DNA from: JAUSIF01 sp964620215
GTDB lineage: Bacteria > Pseudomonadota > Alphaproteobacteria > Rhizobiales > Xanthobacteraceae
Length of the DNA: 33,833 bases
Assembly (NCBI GenBank): GCA_964620215.1
Contig: CAZUJE010000013.1
Location: 1 to 33,833, forward strand
Direction of reading: 5' to 3'
Shown: positions 7,394 through 15,738 of the stretch, piece by piece
Layout of the letters: the number at the start of each line of letters is the position of its first letter
Position numbering within the stretch: the first letter of the stretch is position 1
The notes under the pieces: generated by a model
The model's database searches: none
Seen by the model: only the letters and a program-made list of their open reading frames with translations
Told to the model about the DNA's origin: nothing
Made by a program: the position numbers and the translations under genes

Positions 7394-8143
7394 TCAGATC
7401 AGTTTGAAGAAGCGCACGAGCTGCCACACCGACAGCCCGATCACGAGCAGCCCGACCAGAATCATCAACGCGCGCGGCTGAATGTGTTTCACCGCCCAGC
7501 CGCCGAACGGCGCCGCGATTACACCGCCGATCACAAGAGCGGCGAGTTCATACAATGGCGAAGCGCCAAGCTCGATGAAAAAAGTCGTCGCTGCCGCGGT
7601 GGTGACGAAAAATTCCGTCGTATTGACCGAGCCGACCACTTTGCGCGGCGCCTGCCCGGATCCGATCAGCGTCGAAGTCACGACCGGACCCCATCCGCCG
7701 CCCCCGCTCGCATCCAGAAATCCGCCGGCGAGACCAAGCGGCGGGGCAAGACGAAAATCCGCGTCGTTTTTCGGCAGCGCGCGGAAGGCCTTGAAGATCA
7801 CCAGCGCGCCGATGGCGAGCAGATAAACCGAGACGAACGGCCGAACCATGTTGCCGTCCACGTTGGAAAGCACCCAGGCGCCGAGTATCGCACCCAGCAC
7901 GCCGGCAACGCCCAGCCGCAGCACCAACCGCCAGTCCACATTCCGGTGCCAGATATGGGAGGCGCCGGAAGCGGCGGTCGTGAAAACTTCCGCCGTGTGA
8001 ACAATGGCGCTCGCCTGTGCAGGCGGCATTCCCATCGTCAGCATGGCCGAGGTCGAAATCAGGCCGTAGGCCATGCCAAGCGAGCCATCGATCAGTTGCG
8101 CGAAAAAACCGATGGCAACCAGCAACAGTAGATCGGGGCTCAT
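7394..8143 (-). CDS. Sulfite exporter TauE/SafE (TSUP) family permease
   Basis: A 249-residue integral membrane protein with about eight helices, built as two related halves. TSUP proteins move organic or inorganic sulfur compounds or small carboxylates across the inner membrane. Family marks are the first-helix GFFAQLIDGSLGMAYGLIS, MGMPPAQASAIVHTAEV in the first half, and GLAGGFLDASGGGGWGPVVTSTLIG starting the second half. Both halves show the Gly-rich breaks normal for TSUP. It begins with ATG at 8143, and divergent promoters must lie in the 218 bp before the epimerase gene. No sulfonate or taurine catabolic gene is near, so the substrate is unknown. Confidence 0.9.
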   Translation of the reverse strand: MSPDLLLLVAIGFFAQLIDGSLGMAYGLISTSAMLTMGMPPAQASAIVHTAEVFTTAASGASHIWHRNVDWRLVLRLGVAGVLGAILGAWVLSNVDGNMVRPFVSVYLLAIGALVIFKAFRALPKNDADFRLAPPLGLAGGFLDASGGGGWGPVVTSTLIGSGQAPRKVVGSVNTTEFFVTTAAATTFFIELGASPLYELAALVIGGVIAAPFGGWAVKHIQPRALMILVGLLVIGLSVWQLVRFFKLI

Positions 8144-8361
8144 CTATGCCTCGTCCTAATTCCTATCAATTTCCAGCAATCGCGCGTGAAACGCGCATGC
8201 CCGCCGCGCTCCAATCGAACGGTTTGGAGTTCTCCAGTCAATCGAAATGTGGCGCGGCAAAAACGGCCAGAGCCGCATGCGGTTCCTAAGCCCTTGCAAA
8301 TGGGCTAAAGCCCCGCTTAATCGCAACAGGAATTAACAGCGAAGCACGGTACTTTTTCCAT
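8144..8361. promoter_or_regulatory. Divergent intergenic region, tauE-like / epimerase
   Basis: This is the longest non-coding stretch in the window. It holds a small perfect hairpin (GCGCGT-GAA-ACGCGC, 8182-8196) and a weaker one at 8289-8306. A possible promoter for the epimerase is TTGCAA (8294-8299) with CTTAAT (8316-8321) at 16-bp spacing. No ORF or RNA gene was recognised. Confidence 0.35.
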
Positions 8362-9387
8362 ATGAAGATTGAGACACAACGCCCGATCGTCGTCACAGGT
8401 TGCGCGGGCTTCATCGGCTTCCATGTTACGCAGCGGCTGCTCGCCGATGGCCATTCGATTGCGGGCCTCGACAATCTCAATCCGTATTACGATCCCCGCC
8501 TGAAATCCGCACGGCTCTCCAAGCTCATGGAGAACGACCGTTTTCATTTTTTTCGTGGCGACATTGCCGAGGAAGAAACGGTGGAGCGCGTGTTCGACGT
8601 GGCGCAGCCCGAATATGTCGTGCATCTCGCGGCGCAGGCCGGCGTGCGTTACGCCTTCGACAACCCGGCGGCCTATGTGAGCGCAAACCTGAACGGATTT
8701 TTCAACGTGATGGAATCCGCGCGCCGCATGCGCGTGAAACATTTTTTGTATGCGTCGTCGAGTTCGGTGTACGGCGCGGTCACACGCTTTCCGTGGTCGG
8801 AGAAAGAACCCGCCGATTTCCCCGTCTCGTTTTACGGCGCCACCAAACGCGCCAACGAGATGATGGCGCATTCCTACTCGCAGCTTCACAAATTGCCGGT
8901 GACAGGCCTGCGGTTCTTCACCGTATATGGCCCGTGGGGCCGGCCGGACATGGCGATCTATATTTTCACCGCCGCGATTCTGGCAGGGCGGCCGATCGAG
9001 GTCGTTGAAAAGGGCGAGGTCGAGCGCGACTTCACCTACATCGACGACATCGTGGAGGGCGTCGTGCGCGCGACCGCGTTGATCCCGCAGGCCGATCCGA
9101 AATGGTCGGGCGATTCACCGAATCCCGCCACCTCCAGCGCGCCTTACCGGATTTACAACATCGGTAATTCATCGCCTGTGAAGCTGAACGAGGTGATCCG
9201 GCAAATCGAGCGCGCCACCAACAAGAAGGCGCAGATCGTGGAGCGCAAGCTGCCGCCCGGCGACATCTGGCGCACGGCGGCGAACACCGATGATTTGTTC
9301 GAGGCCGTCGGCTTCCGCCCCAACACGCCGCTGGAAGAAGGCATCCGGCGTTTCGTCGCGTGGTATCGCGAATACCACAAGGCCTGA
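8362..9387 (+). CDS. NAD-dependent epimerase, UDP-glucuronate 4-epimerase type
   Basis: A 341-residue extended short-chain dehydrogenase/reductase. It likely interconverts UDP-glucuronate and UDP-galacturonate for surface polysaccharide, like LpsL/Cap1J. The NAD-binding GCAGFIG is at 13-19. The LDNLNPYYDPRLKSARL segment (36-52) is characteristic of the UDP-glucuronate epimerase subgroup. The Ser/Thr of SSSSVYG is at 132-138, the catalytic Tyr158 and Lys162 are in YGATK, and RFFTVYGPWGRPDMA (184-198) contacts the sugar nucleotide. Length is typical. No good ribosome-binding site precedes the ATG. No polysaccharide cluster adjoins it. It is convergent with the GMC oxidoreductase gene. The enzyme class is sure; the exact sugar is probable. 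Confidence 0.9.
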   Translation: MKIETQRPIVVTGCAGFIGFHVTQRLLADGHSIAGLDNLNPYYDPRLKSARLSKLMENDRFHFFRGDIAEEETVERVFDVAQPEYVVHLAAQAGVRYAFDNPAAYVSANLNGFFNVMESARRMRVKHFLYASSSSVYGAVTRFPWSEKEPADFPVSFYGATKRANEMMAHSYSQLHKLPVTGLRFFTVYGPWGRPDMAIYIFTAAILAGRPIEVVEKGEVERDFTYIDDIVEGVVRATALIPQADPKWSGDSPNPATSSAPYRIYNIGNSSPVKLNEVIRQIERATNKKAQIVERKLPPGDIWRTAANTDDLFEAVGFRPNTPLEEGIRRFVAWYREYHKA

Positions 9388-9390
9388 TTT

Positions 9391-11007
9391 TCAGCGCCTG
9401 CGCGCGTCCTCAATCACCATCTTCGCCCCCTTCTCGCCGATCATGATGGTGGGCGCGTTGGTGTTGCCCGAAGTCACCGTCGGCATGATCGAGGCATCGA
9501 TCACGCGCAGCCCTTCGATGCCGATGAATTTCAACCGCTCATCCACCACCGCCATCCTGTCCGAGGGCAATCCCATTTTCGCCGTGCCGACCGGGTGGAA
9601 AATTGTGGTGCCGATTTCGCCCGCGGCTTTCAGCAACTCCGTGTCACTGTCGCCAACTTTCGGTCCTGGCAAAATCTCATCCGGGTGATATTGCGCAAGC
9701 GCCGGTGCTTTGGCCACACGGCGCGCGACACGGATGGAATCCGCCGCCACGCGCTTGTCTTCATCAGTCGAAAGATAATTCAGCTTGATCTCCGGCGCGG
9801 CGCTCGGATCGCGGCTCTTGAGGCGAATCGTGCCCCGGCTGGTAGGCTGCAAATTGCACACGCTCATCGTGAAAGCCGGAAATGTGTGCAACGGCTCGCC
9901 AAAACGATCCAGCGACAAGGGCTGCACGTGAAACTGGATATTCGCGCGTTCCTGTTTTGGGTCGGAGCGCGTGAAAAAGCCAAGCTGCGACGGCGCCATG
10001 GTAAGCGGCCCTGTGCGGCGCAGCGCGTATTCGACGCCCATCATCGCGCGGCGCGGAAGCGAGTGATAGCGCTCGTTCAACGTCGGCACCCCGTTGATCT
10101 TGAAAATCAACCGAAGTTGCAAGTGGTCCTGCAAATTTTCGCCGACGCCCGGTTTATCCAGCGCGACCGGAATGCCTTGCACATTCAGATGCTCGGCGGG
10201 GCCAATTCCTGAAAGCATCAGCAATTGCGGCGAGCCGAGTGCGCCCGCTGCGAGGATCACCTCGCCGCGCGCCTTTGCCGTTTTCATCTCGCCATTCTGC
10301 CTGTAAGCAACGCCAACGGCGCGCTTGCCTTCGAGCAGAATTTTTTCCGCCAGCACACCGGTTTCCACTTTCAGATTCTGCCGGTGCATCACCGGCTTCA
10401 GAAATCCGCGCGCCACGCTCCAGCGGCGGCCTTTTTTCTGCGTCACATGAAAATAACAGGAGCCTTCGTTGTCGCCGCAGTTGAAATCGTTGACCGGCGG
10501 AATGCCGTTCTGTGCCGCCGCTTCGCGCACGCGCTCCAGAATCTCCCACTTCACGCGCGGAAATTCGACGCGCAACTCGCCGCCGGTGGAGTGATGCTCG
10601 CTGTCGCCGAGAAACGTATCCTCGTGCTGCTTGTAGAACGGCAGCACATCGTTCCAGCCCCAGCCGGTCATGCCGAGTTGCCGCCAATGATCGTAGTCAG
10701 CCGCCTGCCCGCGCATGTAGATCATGGCGTTGATGGCGCTTGAGCCGCCGATCGCCTTGCCGCGCGGATAGGCGAGCGCGCGGCCGTTCAGGCCGGGCTC
10801 CGGCTCGGTCTTGAAGCACCAGTCGGAGCGCGGGTTTCCGATGGCGAACAGATAACCGACGGGGATGTGAAACCAGATCCAGTTGTCGTTGCCGCCCGCT
10901 TCGAGCAGCAGCACACGCTTCGAGGGATCGGCGGTGAGCCGGTTCGCCAGCACACAACCGGCCGAACCCGCGCCCACGATAATGTAATCGAATTCCTCGG
11001 CGTCCAT
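9391..11007 (-). CDS. GMC-family FAD oxidoreductase (choline/alcohol dehydrogenase-like)
   Basis: A 538-residue cytoplasmic flavoprotein of the glucose-methanol-choline family, which oxidises an alcohol to an aldehyde or acid. The N-terminal FAD site is YIIVGAGSAGCVLANRL (8-24) with the LLLEAGG acid (33-39). The GMC signature 1 region is PRGKAIGGSSAINAMIYMRG (81-100). The C-terminal GMC domain has IFHPVGTAKMG and SGNTNAPTIMIGEKGA, giving the catalytic pair His471 and Asn515 at the spacing seen in choline oxidase. ATG 11007 is chosen because the FAD motif starts there and a GGA-containing site precedes it; a longer in-frame start at 11130 would overlap the divergent gene. No betaine aldehyde dehydrogenase is adjacent, so BetA is not claimed. 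Confidence 0.92.
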   Translation of the reverse strand: MDAEEFDYIIVGAGSAGCVLANRLTADPSKRVLLLEAGGNDNWIWFHIPVGYLFAIGNPRSDWCFKTEPEPGLNGRALAYPRGKAIGGSSAINAMIYMRGQAADYDHWRQLGMTGWGWNDVLPFYKQHEDTFLGDSEHHSTGGELRVEFPRVKWEILERVREAAAQNGIPPVNDFNCGDNEGSCYFHVTQKKGRRWSVARGFLKPVMHRQNLKVETGVLAEKILLEGKRAVGVAYRQNGEMKTAKARGEVILAAGALGSPQLLMLSGIGPAEHLNVQGIPVALDKPGVGENLQDHLQLRLIFKINGVPTLNERYHSLPRRAMMGVEYALRRTGPLTMAPSQLGFFTRSDPKQERANIQFHVQPLSLDRFGEPLHTFPAFTMSVCNLQPTSRGTIRLKSRDPSAAPEIKLNYLSTDEDKRVAADSIRVARRVAKAPALAQYHPDEILPGPKVGDSDTELLKAAGEIGTTIFHPVGTAKMGLPSDRMAVVDERLKFIGIEGLRVIDASIMPTVTSGNTNAPTIMIGEKGAKMVIEDARRR

Positions 11008-11081
11008 CCCTGTATCCTTTTTTATGAACGGAGATTGGCTGATACACATTCCGGGGACAAGCCCGCGCGCTTCGCCGAAGG

Positions 11082-11087
11082 TATAAT
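11082..11087 (+). promoter_or_regulatory. Perfect -10 element just ahead of the BtuF-like start codon
   Basis: TATAAT matches the sigma70 -10 consensus exactly and lies 5 bases before ATG 11093. Transcription from it would begin near the start codon, giving a leaderless or nearly leaderless mRNA. No convincing -35 element is visible, and the ATG has no Shine-Dalgarno sequence. Confidence 0.4.
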
Positions 11088-11092
11088 CGTCC

Positions 11093-11893
11093 ATGCGAAT
11101 CTTTCCGCCCCGCCGCATTGTCTGTCTCACCGAGGAAACGGTGGAGACGATTTATCTGATGGGCGAGGAGGAGCGCATCGTCGGTGTATCCGGCTATGCG
11201 GTGCGGCCCGCGCGCGTCAGGAAAGAAAAGCCGCGCGTGTCAGCTTTCATTTCCGCCGACGTAGAGAAAATCCTCGCGCTGGAGCCGGACCTGGTTTTCA
11301 CCTTCTCGGATTTGCAGGCGGAGATCGTGGCCTCGCTGGTGAAGGCGGGTGTCGCGGTCCACGCTTTCAACCAGCGCGATCTCGAGGGAATTTTCGCAAT
11401 GATCGAGACCATAGGCGCGCTGATGGGCGAGCCGGATAAAGGCGCCAAGCTTTCTGGTGAAATGCGTTCACGGCTCGAACTAGCAAAGGTAAATTCCACG
11501 AAGCTGAAAAAACGCCCGCGTGTCTATTTCGAGGAATGGGACGAGCCGATGATTTCCGGCATCGGCTGGGTGTCCGAGCTTGTGCAAGCCGCGGGCGGTA
11601 TCGATGTCTTTCCCGAACTTGCCCGGTGCAAATCCGCGAAGGAGCGCATTGTCGCGCCCGAGCAGGTTATCGAAGCTGCCCCCGATATTGTGGTCGGCTC
11701 CTGGTGTGGAAAGAAATTCCGGCCGGAGCTGTTCGCCGCCCGCCCCGGCTTTGACCGCATACCAGCCGTGCAAAACGGCTTTCTGTTTGAGATCAAATCC
11801 GCGCTGATATTACAGCCGGGTCCGGCGGCGCTGACCGACGGTCTTGATGCTTTAGGAACGATTATCGCTGAATGGAATTCGAGCACAGGATAG
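11093..11893 (+). CDS. BtuF/FepB-type binding protein without signal peptide
   Basis: A 266-residue protein of the cobalamin/siderophore (BtuF-like, helical-backbone) substrate-binding family. It has RIVCLTEETVETIYLMG (8-24), the IVGVSGYAV region, VEKILALEPDLVFTFS (57-72), then a long linking helix (about 125-140) and a second lobe with SGIGWVSELVQAAGG and PEQVIEAAPDIVVGSWCG. Typical members are exported, yet this one begins straight at the first domain strand. An in-frame TAA at 11084-11086 rules out an upstream start, so no Sec signal can be added. It therefore probably stays in the cytoplasm, or the annotated export route is unknown. No BtuC/BtuD genes are near. It is 49 bp upstream of the malonate pair and may be cotranscribed with it. 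Family is sure; ligand and role are not. Confidence 0.86.
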   Translation: MRIFPPRRIVCLTEETVETIYLMGEEERIVGVSGYAVRPARVRKEKPRVSAFISADVEKILALEPDLVFTFSDLQAEIVASLVKAGVAVHAFNQRDLEGIFAMIETIGALMGEPDKGAKLSGEMRSRLELAKVNSTKLKKRPRVYFEEWDEPMISGIGWVSELVQAAGGIDVFPELARCKSAKERIVAPEQVIEAAPDIVVGSWCGKKFRPELFAARPGFDRIPAVQNGFLFEIKSALILQPGPAALTDGLDALGTIIAEWNSSTG

Positions 11894-11942
11894 TTGACAG
11901 GGCGGACGCGGAAACGCCACAACCGCAACGGATAAGGCTACG

Positions 11943-13310
11943 ATGAACACGAGCTTTTTCAGCGAATTGTTGCAATCGATCGCGGACCGCGGACGCGCGC
12001 TCATCCCCGGCCGCGAACGGCGTTCGCTTGGCGAGGTGAAAACCGCAAGCGTGGTCGAACTATGCCAGCAGCTTTTGTCCGGGCGCGGCGAGGCCTCCGG
12101 CGTGGCGCTCGCCCGCGAAATCCTGAACGAATTTCAGGACATGAAAACCGGCGAACGCATCGCCTTCTTCGAAGCTCTCGCGCACACCTTCGGCCATGAC
12201 CACAAGCGTATCCAGCAGGCGGCGGCGGCCTATCAAGCCGATCCGAGTGAGAAGAACGCCGCTCGCCTTTCCGCCGCTTCCGAGCCGAGGCGGCAGGAAT
12301 TGATACGAAGGTTGAATCTCGCCCCCGGCGCCACCGCGGCGCTCGTGACCATGCGCGAGCAATTGCTTGACGCGCTCACCTTGCGGAAGGATCTCCACGG
12401 CATCGACGCCGATTTCCGTCATCTGCTATCGTCCTGGTTCAATCGGGGCTTCCTAGTGCTCAGGCGTATCGACTGGTCCTCTCCCGCCATCGTGCTGGAA
12501 AAAATCATCCGCTACGAAGCGGTGCATGAAATTCACGACTGGGACGATCTGCGCGCGCGCATCGACCCGTCCGACCGGCGCTGCTACGCCTTCTTCCATC
12601 CCGCCCTCGTGGACGAGCCGCTGATTTTCGTGGAAGTCGCATTGACGCGGGAAATTCCGTCCGGCATCGCGCCGATCCTCGATCAGTCGCGCGCGCCGCT
12701 CGACCCGAGAGCCGCCACCACCGCCACTTTCTATTCGATCTCCAACTGCCAGCGCGGCCTTGGCGGCGTCACCTTCGGCAGCTTCCTCATCAAGCAGGTG
12801 GTGGAAGAAATCTCGCGCGAGTTTCCGAACCTCTCGACTTTCGTAACGCTCTCGCCGGTGCCGCTGTTCGCGCAATGGCTGAACGAAGAGCGCGCGAAGG
12901 AAGATTCTTCCGCCATCCCGCCGCAGGATCGCAGCACGCTCGCCATTCTGGATACGCCGGGCTGGGAAACTTCCAAGGACAAGATCGCAGCCTTGATGCC
13001 GGTAATTGCTCCGCTTGCCGCGCATTATTTCCTGCAAGTCCGGTCCGAGCGCGGGCGGCCGATCGATCCGGTTGCGCGCTTTCATCTCGGGAACGGCGCC
13101 CGGCTTGAACGCATCAATCTGATGGGCGACACCTCCGTGAAAGGTGTTTCGCAAGCGGCTGGCCTGATGGTGAACTATCAATATGTGCTCGCCGATATCG
13201 AAAAGAACCACGAGGCCTATGCGAGCAACAATGAAGTCGTCGCCAGCGTGAATGTGAAGCGGATGCTGAAAACCGAAAAAGCGCCGCGCGCCCTCGCCGC
13301 CCAATCATGA
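11943..13310 (+). CDS. matA: Malonyl-CoA decarboxylase
   Basis: Decarboxylates malonyl-CoA to acetyl-CoA and CO2 in the cytoplasm, the second step of malonate use. The 455-residue product matches the family in length. It has an N-terminal helical domain (to about 170) followed by a GNAT-like catalytic domain: YAFFHPALVDEPLIFVEVAL (215-234), FYSISNCQRGLGGVTFGSFL (263-282), FVTLSPVPLF (300-309) and FHLGNGARLERIN (380-392). Ser304 and His381 lie in the segments that hold the catalytic dyad of the human enzyme; this mapping is by motif, not alignment. AAGG precedes the ATG. The stop overlaps the next start (ATGA), so decarboxylase and synthetase are translationally coupled, as in rhizobial mat operons. 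Confidence 0.94.
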   Translation: MNTSFFSELLQSIADRGRALIPGRERRSLGEVKTASVVELCQQLLSGRGEASGVALAREILNEFQDMKTGERIAFFEALAHTFGHDHKRIQQAAAAYQADPSEKNAARLSAASEPRRQELIRRLNLAPGATAALVTMREQLLDALTLRKDLHGIDADFRHLLSSWFNRGFLVLRRIDWSSPAIVLEKIIRYEAVHEIHDWDDLRARIDPSDRRCYAFFHPALVDEPLIFVEVALTREIPSGIAPILDQSRAPLDPRAATTATFYSISNCQRGLGGVTFGSFLIKQVVEEISREFPNLSTFVTLSPVPLFAQWLNEERAKEDSSAIPPQDRSTLAILDTPGWETSKDKIAALMPVIAPLAAHYFLQVRSERGRPIDPVARFHLGNGARLERINLMGDTSVKGVSQAAGLMVNYQYVLADIEKNHEAYASNNEVVASVNVKRMLKTEKAPRALAAQS

Positions 13311-14830
13311 GCAATCATTTCTACGACGCGCTGTTCGGCGCCATTCCTTCGCGCGAAAAAACCGCCATCGAACTCGCGGACGGCAAGCAGATTTCCTATG
13401 GCGGGCTTTATTATCTGGTGGAAACGCTCTCCGGCCATCTCGTCCGCTCAGGCGTGAAACCCGGCGACCGTGTTGCGGCGCAGATCGAGAAATCCTGGCA
13501 AGGACTGGCGCTTTATCTCGCGGCGTTGCGCGCGGGAGCCGCGTTTCTGCCGCTGAATACCGCCTATCCGCTGCCGGAACTGGAATATTTTCTGGGCGAC
13601 GCGGAACCGAGCTTCGTTGTCTGCCGTCCCGAAATAGAAAAAGACGTACGCGATTTGTGTGCGAAGCTTGGCAAAGCGCATGTCGAAAGCCTTGGCGTAA
13701 ATGCCGACGGCACTCTCTTAAAGAATGCGGAAGGCGCGCCGGTTAGCCTGCCCGCCGCGCGCGGGCCGGACGACCTCGCTGCCATTCTCTATACATCGGG
13801 CACGACCGGCCGCTCCAAGGGCGCGATGCTGACGCATAAGAATTTATATTCGAATGCGGAAGTGCTGAAGGATTACTGGCGTTTCACGTCGAGCGACGTT
13901 CTGCTGCACGCGCTGCCGATTTTCCACACGCATGGATTGTTCGTGGCGAGCAACGTGGTGCTTCTTGCCGGCGGCGGCATGATCTACCTGCAAAAGTTCG
14001 ATCCCGATCAGATCATGAAGCTGATGCCGCACGCGACCAGCATGATGGGCGTGCCGACTTTCTATGTGCGGCTGGTTGAGCATCCCGGCCTCACCAAGGA
14101 GGCGACGAAACATATGCGGCTGTTCACGGCCGGTTCTGCTCCGCTTCTGGCCGAGACGTTCGATGCTTTCAAGGCGCGCTCCGGCCACGCGATCCTAGAG
14201 CGCTACGGCATGACCGAGACCGGCATGATTACGTCGAACCCCTATGACGGCGACCGCATCGCCGGCACCGTGGGCTTTCCGCTTCCCGGCATTGAAGTAC
14301 GCATCGCCGATGCCGAGACGGGAACAGTTTTACCGCAGGGCGAAGTCGGCGTGCTCGAAGTGCGCGGGCCGAATGTATTCCAGGCCTATTGGCGGATGCC
14401 GGAAAAAACCAAGGCGGAATTCCGCGCCGACGGTTTTTTCATCACCGGCGATGTCTCCAGGATCGACGAGCGCGGCTATGTCCACATCGTCGGCCGCGCC
14501 AAGGATCTCGTCATCACCGGCGGCTACAACGTCTATCCGAAGGAAGTGGAAACCGAGATCGACGCCATCGAAGGCATCGACGAATCCGCCGTGATCGGCC
14601 TGCCGCACCCGGATTTCGGCGAGGGTGTTACCGCCGTCTGCGTTTGCGCGAAAGGCGCCTCCGTCACCGAGGCCGACGTGCTGAAGGCGCTCGAGGGGCG
14701 GCTCGCGAAATTCAAGCAACCAAAGCGCGTATTCTTCGTGCCGGAATTGCCGCGCAACGCGATGGGCAAGGTGCAAAAGAACGCACTGCGCGAAACTTAC
14801 GCGCGCACTTACGCCAAAGGCGCGGCCTGA
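13307..14830 (+). CDS. matB: Malonyl-CoA synthetase (malonate--CoA ligase)
   Basis: An ATP-dependent acyl-adenylating enzyme that activates malonate to malonyl-CoA, feeding the decarboxylase encoded just upstream. The 507-residue protein has the full AMP-forming ligase motif set: LYTSGTTGRSKGAM (161-174, P-loop), ERYGMTETGM (298-307), FFITGDVSRIDERGY (377-391), the hinge GRAKDLVITGGYNVYPKEVE (396-415) and PRNAMGKVQKN (482-492). Lys488 in the last motif is the catalytic lysine of the adenylation step. The equivalent Lys488 of Rhodopseudomonas palustris MatB is known to be reversibly acetylated, so the same control is possible here. The substrate is assigned from motifs together with the coupled decarboxylase gene. 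Confidence 0.94.
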   Translation: MSNHFYDALFGAIPSREKTAIELADGKQISYGGLYYLVETLSGHLVRSGVKPGDRVAAQIEKSWQGLALYLAALRAGAAFLPLNTAYPLPELEYFLGDAEPSFVVCRPEIEKDVRDLCAKLGKAHVESLGVNADGTLLKNAEGAPVSLPAARGPDDLAAILYTSGTTGRSKGAMLTHKNLYSNAEVLKDYWRFTSSDVLLHALPIFHTHGLFVASNVVLLAGGGMIYLQKFDPDQIMKLMPHATSMMGVPTFYVRLVEHPGLTKEATKHMRLFTAGSAPLLAETFDAFKARSGHAILERYGMTETGMITSNPYDGDRIAGTVGFPLPGIEVRIADAETGTVLPQGEVGVLEVRGPNVFQAYWRMPEKTKAEFRADGFFITGDVSRIDERGYVHIVGRAKDLVITGGYNVYPKEVETEIDAIEGIDESAVIGLPHPDFGEGVTAVCVCAKGASVTEADVLKALEGRLAKFKQPKRVFFVPELPRNAMGKVQKNALRETYARTYAKGAA

Positions 14831-15727
14831 TCAGACGCGGAAGCGCGGATCGAGATAATCGCGCAGGCTGTCGCCGAACAGGTTGAAGGCGAACACCGCG
14901 AGCGAAATCGCAATGCCAGGGAACAGCACCATCCACGGCGCCTCACGATAGAAATCCGCCGCATTGCCCGACAGCATCAATCCCCAAGCCGCCGTCGGCT
15001 CCGTCACGCCCAGTCCCAGAAATGACAGCGAGGCTTCGAGCAGGATCGCCTGCGCGATGAAGGCCGTGAACATAATCAGGTAAGGCGCCACCACGTTCGG
15101 TGCCATGTGACGGAAGATGATGCGGCTGTTCGAATAACCTGCCGCGCGGGCGGCATCGACATAAGGCATGACACGGATCGAGAGTGCTGCCGCGCGCACG
15201 ACGCGGGCGACACGCGGCAAAATCGGAATCGAGATCGCGAAGATGAGATTGATGTCCACGCCCGCGACCACGGTCTTGCGGAGCGCCGCCACCACCACGA
15301 GCGCCAGCACGATGATCGGGAACGCGAGCAATACATCCACGAAACGCTGGATCCAGTCGTCGATCTTGCCGCCGAAATACGCCGAAGCGACACCAAGCAT
15401 CGCGCCAAGCGTGGAGCCGAGGAAGGACGCCGAAAATCCAATCACCAGCGCGGTGCGCGATCCGTGAATAATGCGGGAGAAAATATCGCGCCCATAAGCG
15501 TCGGTGCCCATCCAGTGATCCCAGGAGGGAGCGGCGAGGATCGAGGCAAAATCGATGGTGAGCGGATCATAGGGCGCCACCAGTTCTGAAAAAATGCCAG
15601 CGAACATCATGATGACGATCACGACAAGGCTGACCGCGCCAAGCGGCTGCTTGCGGATAAATTCTGTGACAGGGTTAGGGCGCTTCGCAACCTGAGCGGT
15701 AAACGCGGTGGGAGATGCGACGGCCAT
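14831..15727 (-). CDS. Peptide/opine-type ABC transporter permease (DppC-like)
   Basis: A 298-residue inner-membrane permease of the OppC/DppC type. An N-terminal cytoplasmic segment (about 1-28) precedes the first helix (about 29-50), then comes a periplasmic loop with the OppC_N pattern YDPLTID and HWMGTDAYGRDIFSRIIHGSR (91-111). The ABC transmembrane core follows, with the EAA-like loop DAARAAGYSNSRIIFRHMAPN contacting the ATPase. The end DSLRDYLDPRFRV is the classic C-terminus. GAGGAGG precedes the ATG. It is last in the leftward operon ATPase - binding protein - DppB-like - DppC-like, 11 bp after the partner permease. It abuts matB tail to tail without a visible terminator. Confidence 0.94.
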   Translation of the reverse strand: MAVASPTAFTAQVAKRPNPVTEFIRKQPLGAVSLVVIVIMMFAGIFSELVAPYDPLTIDFASILAAPSWDHWMGTDAYGRDIFSRIIHGSRTALVIGFSASFLGSTLGAMLGVASAYFGGKIDDWIQRFVDVLLAFPIIVLALVVVAALRKTVVAGVDINLIFAISIPILPRVARVVRAAALSIRVMPYVDAARAAGYSNSRIIFRHMAPNVVAPYLIMFTAFIAQAILLEASLSFLGLGVTEPTAAWGLMLSGNAADFYREAPWMVLFPGIAISLAVFAFNLFGDSLRDYLDPRFRV

Positions 15728-15738
15728 GTTGCGCCTCC

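Noticed and set aside
8182..8196. GCGCGT-GAA-ACGCGC hairpin as a small RNA or riboswitch
   Set aside because: The stem is only 6 bp, with no U-tract, no further structure and no match to a known riboswitch.
11008..11130. Longer start for the GMC oxidoreductase
   Set aside because: It would overlap the divergent BtuF-like gene and add 41 residues before the FAD motif. The ATG at 11007 has a ribosome-binding site.
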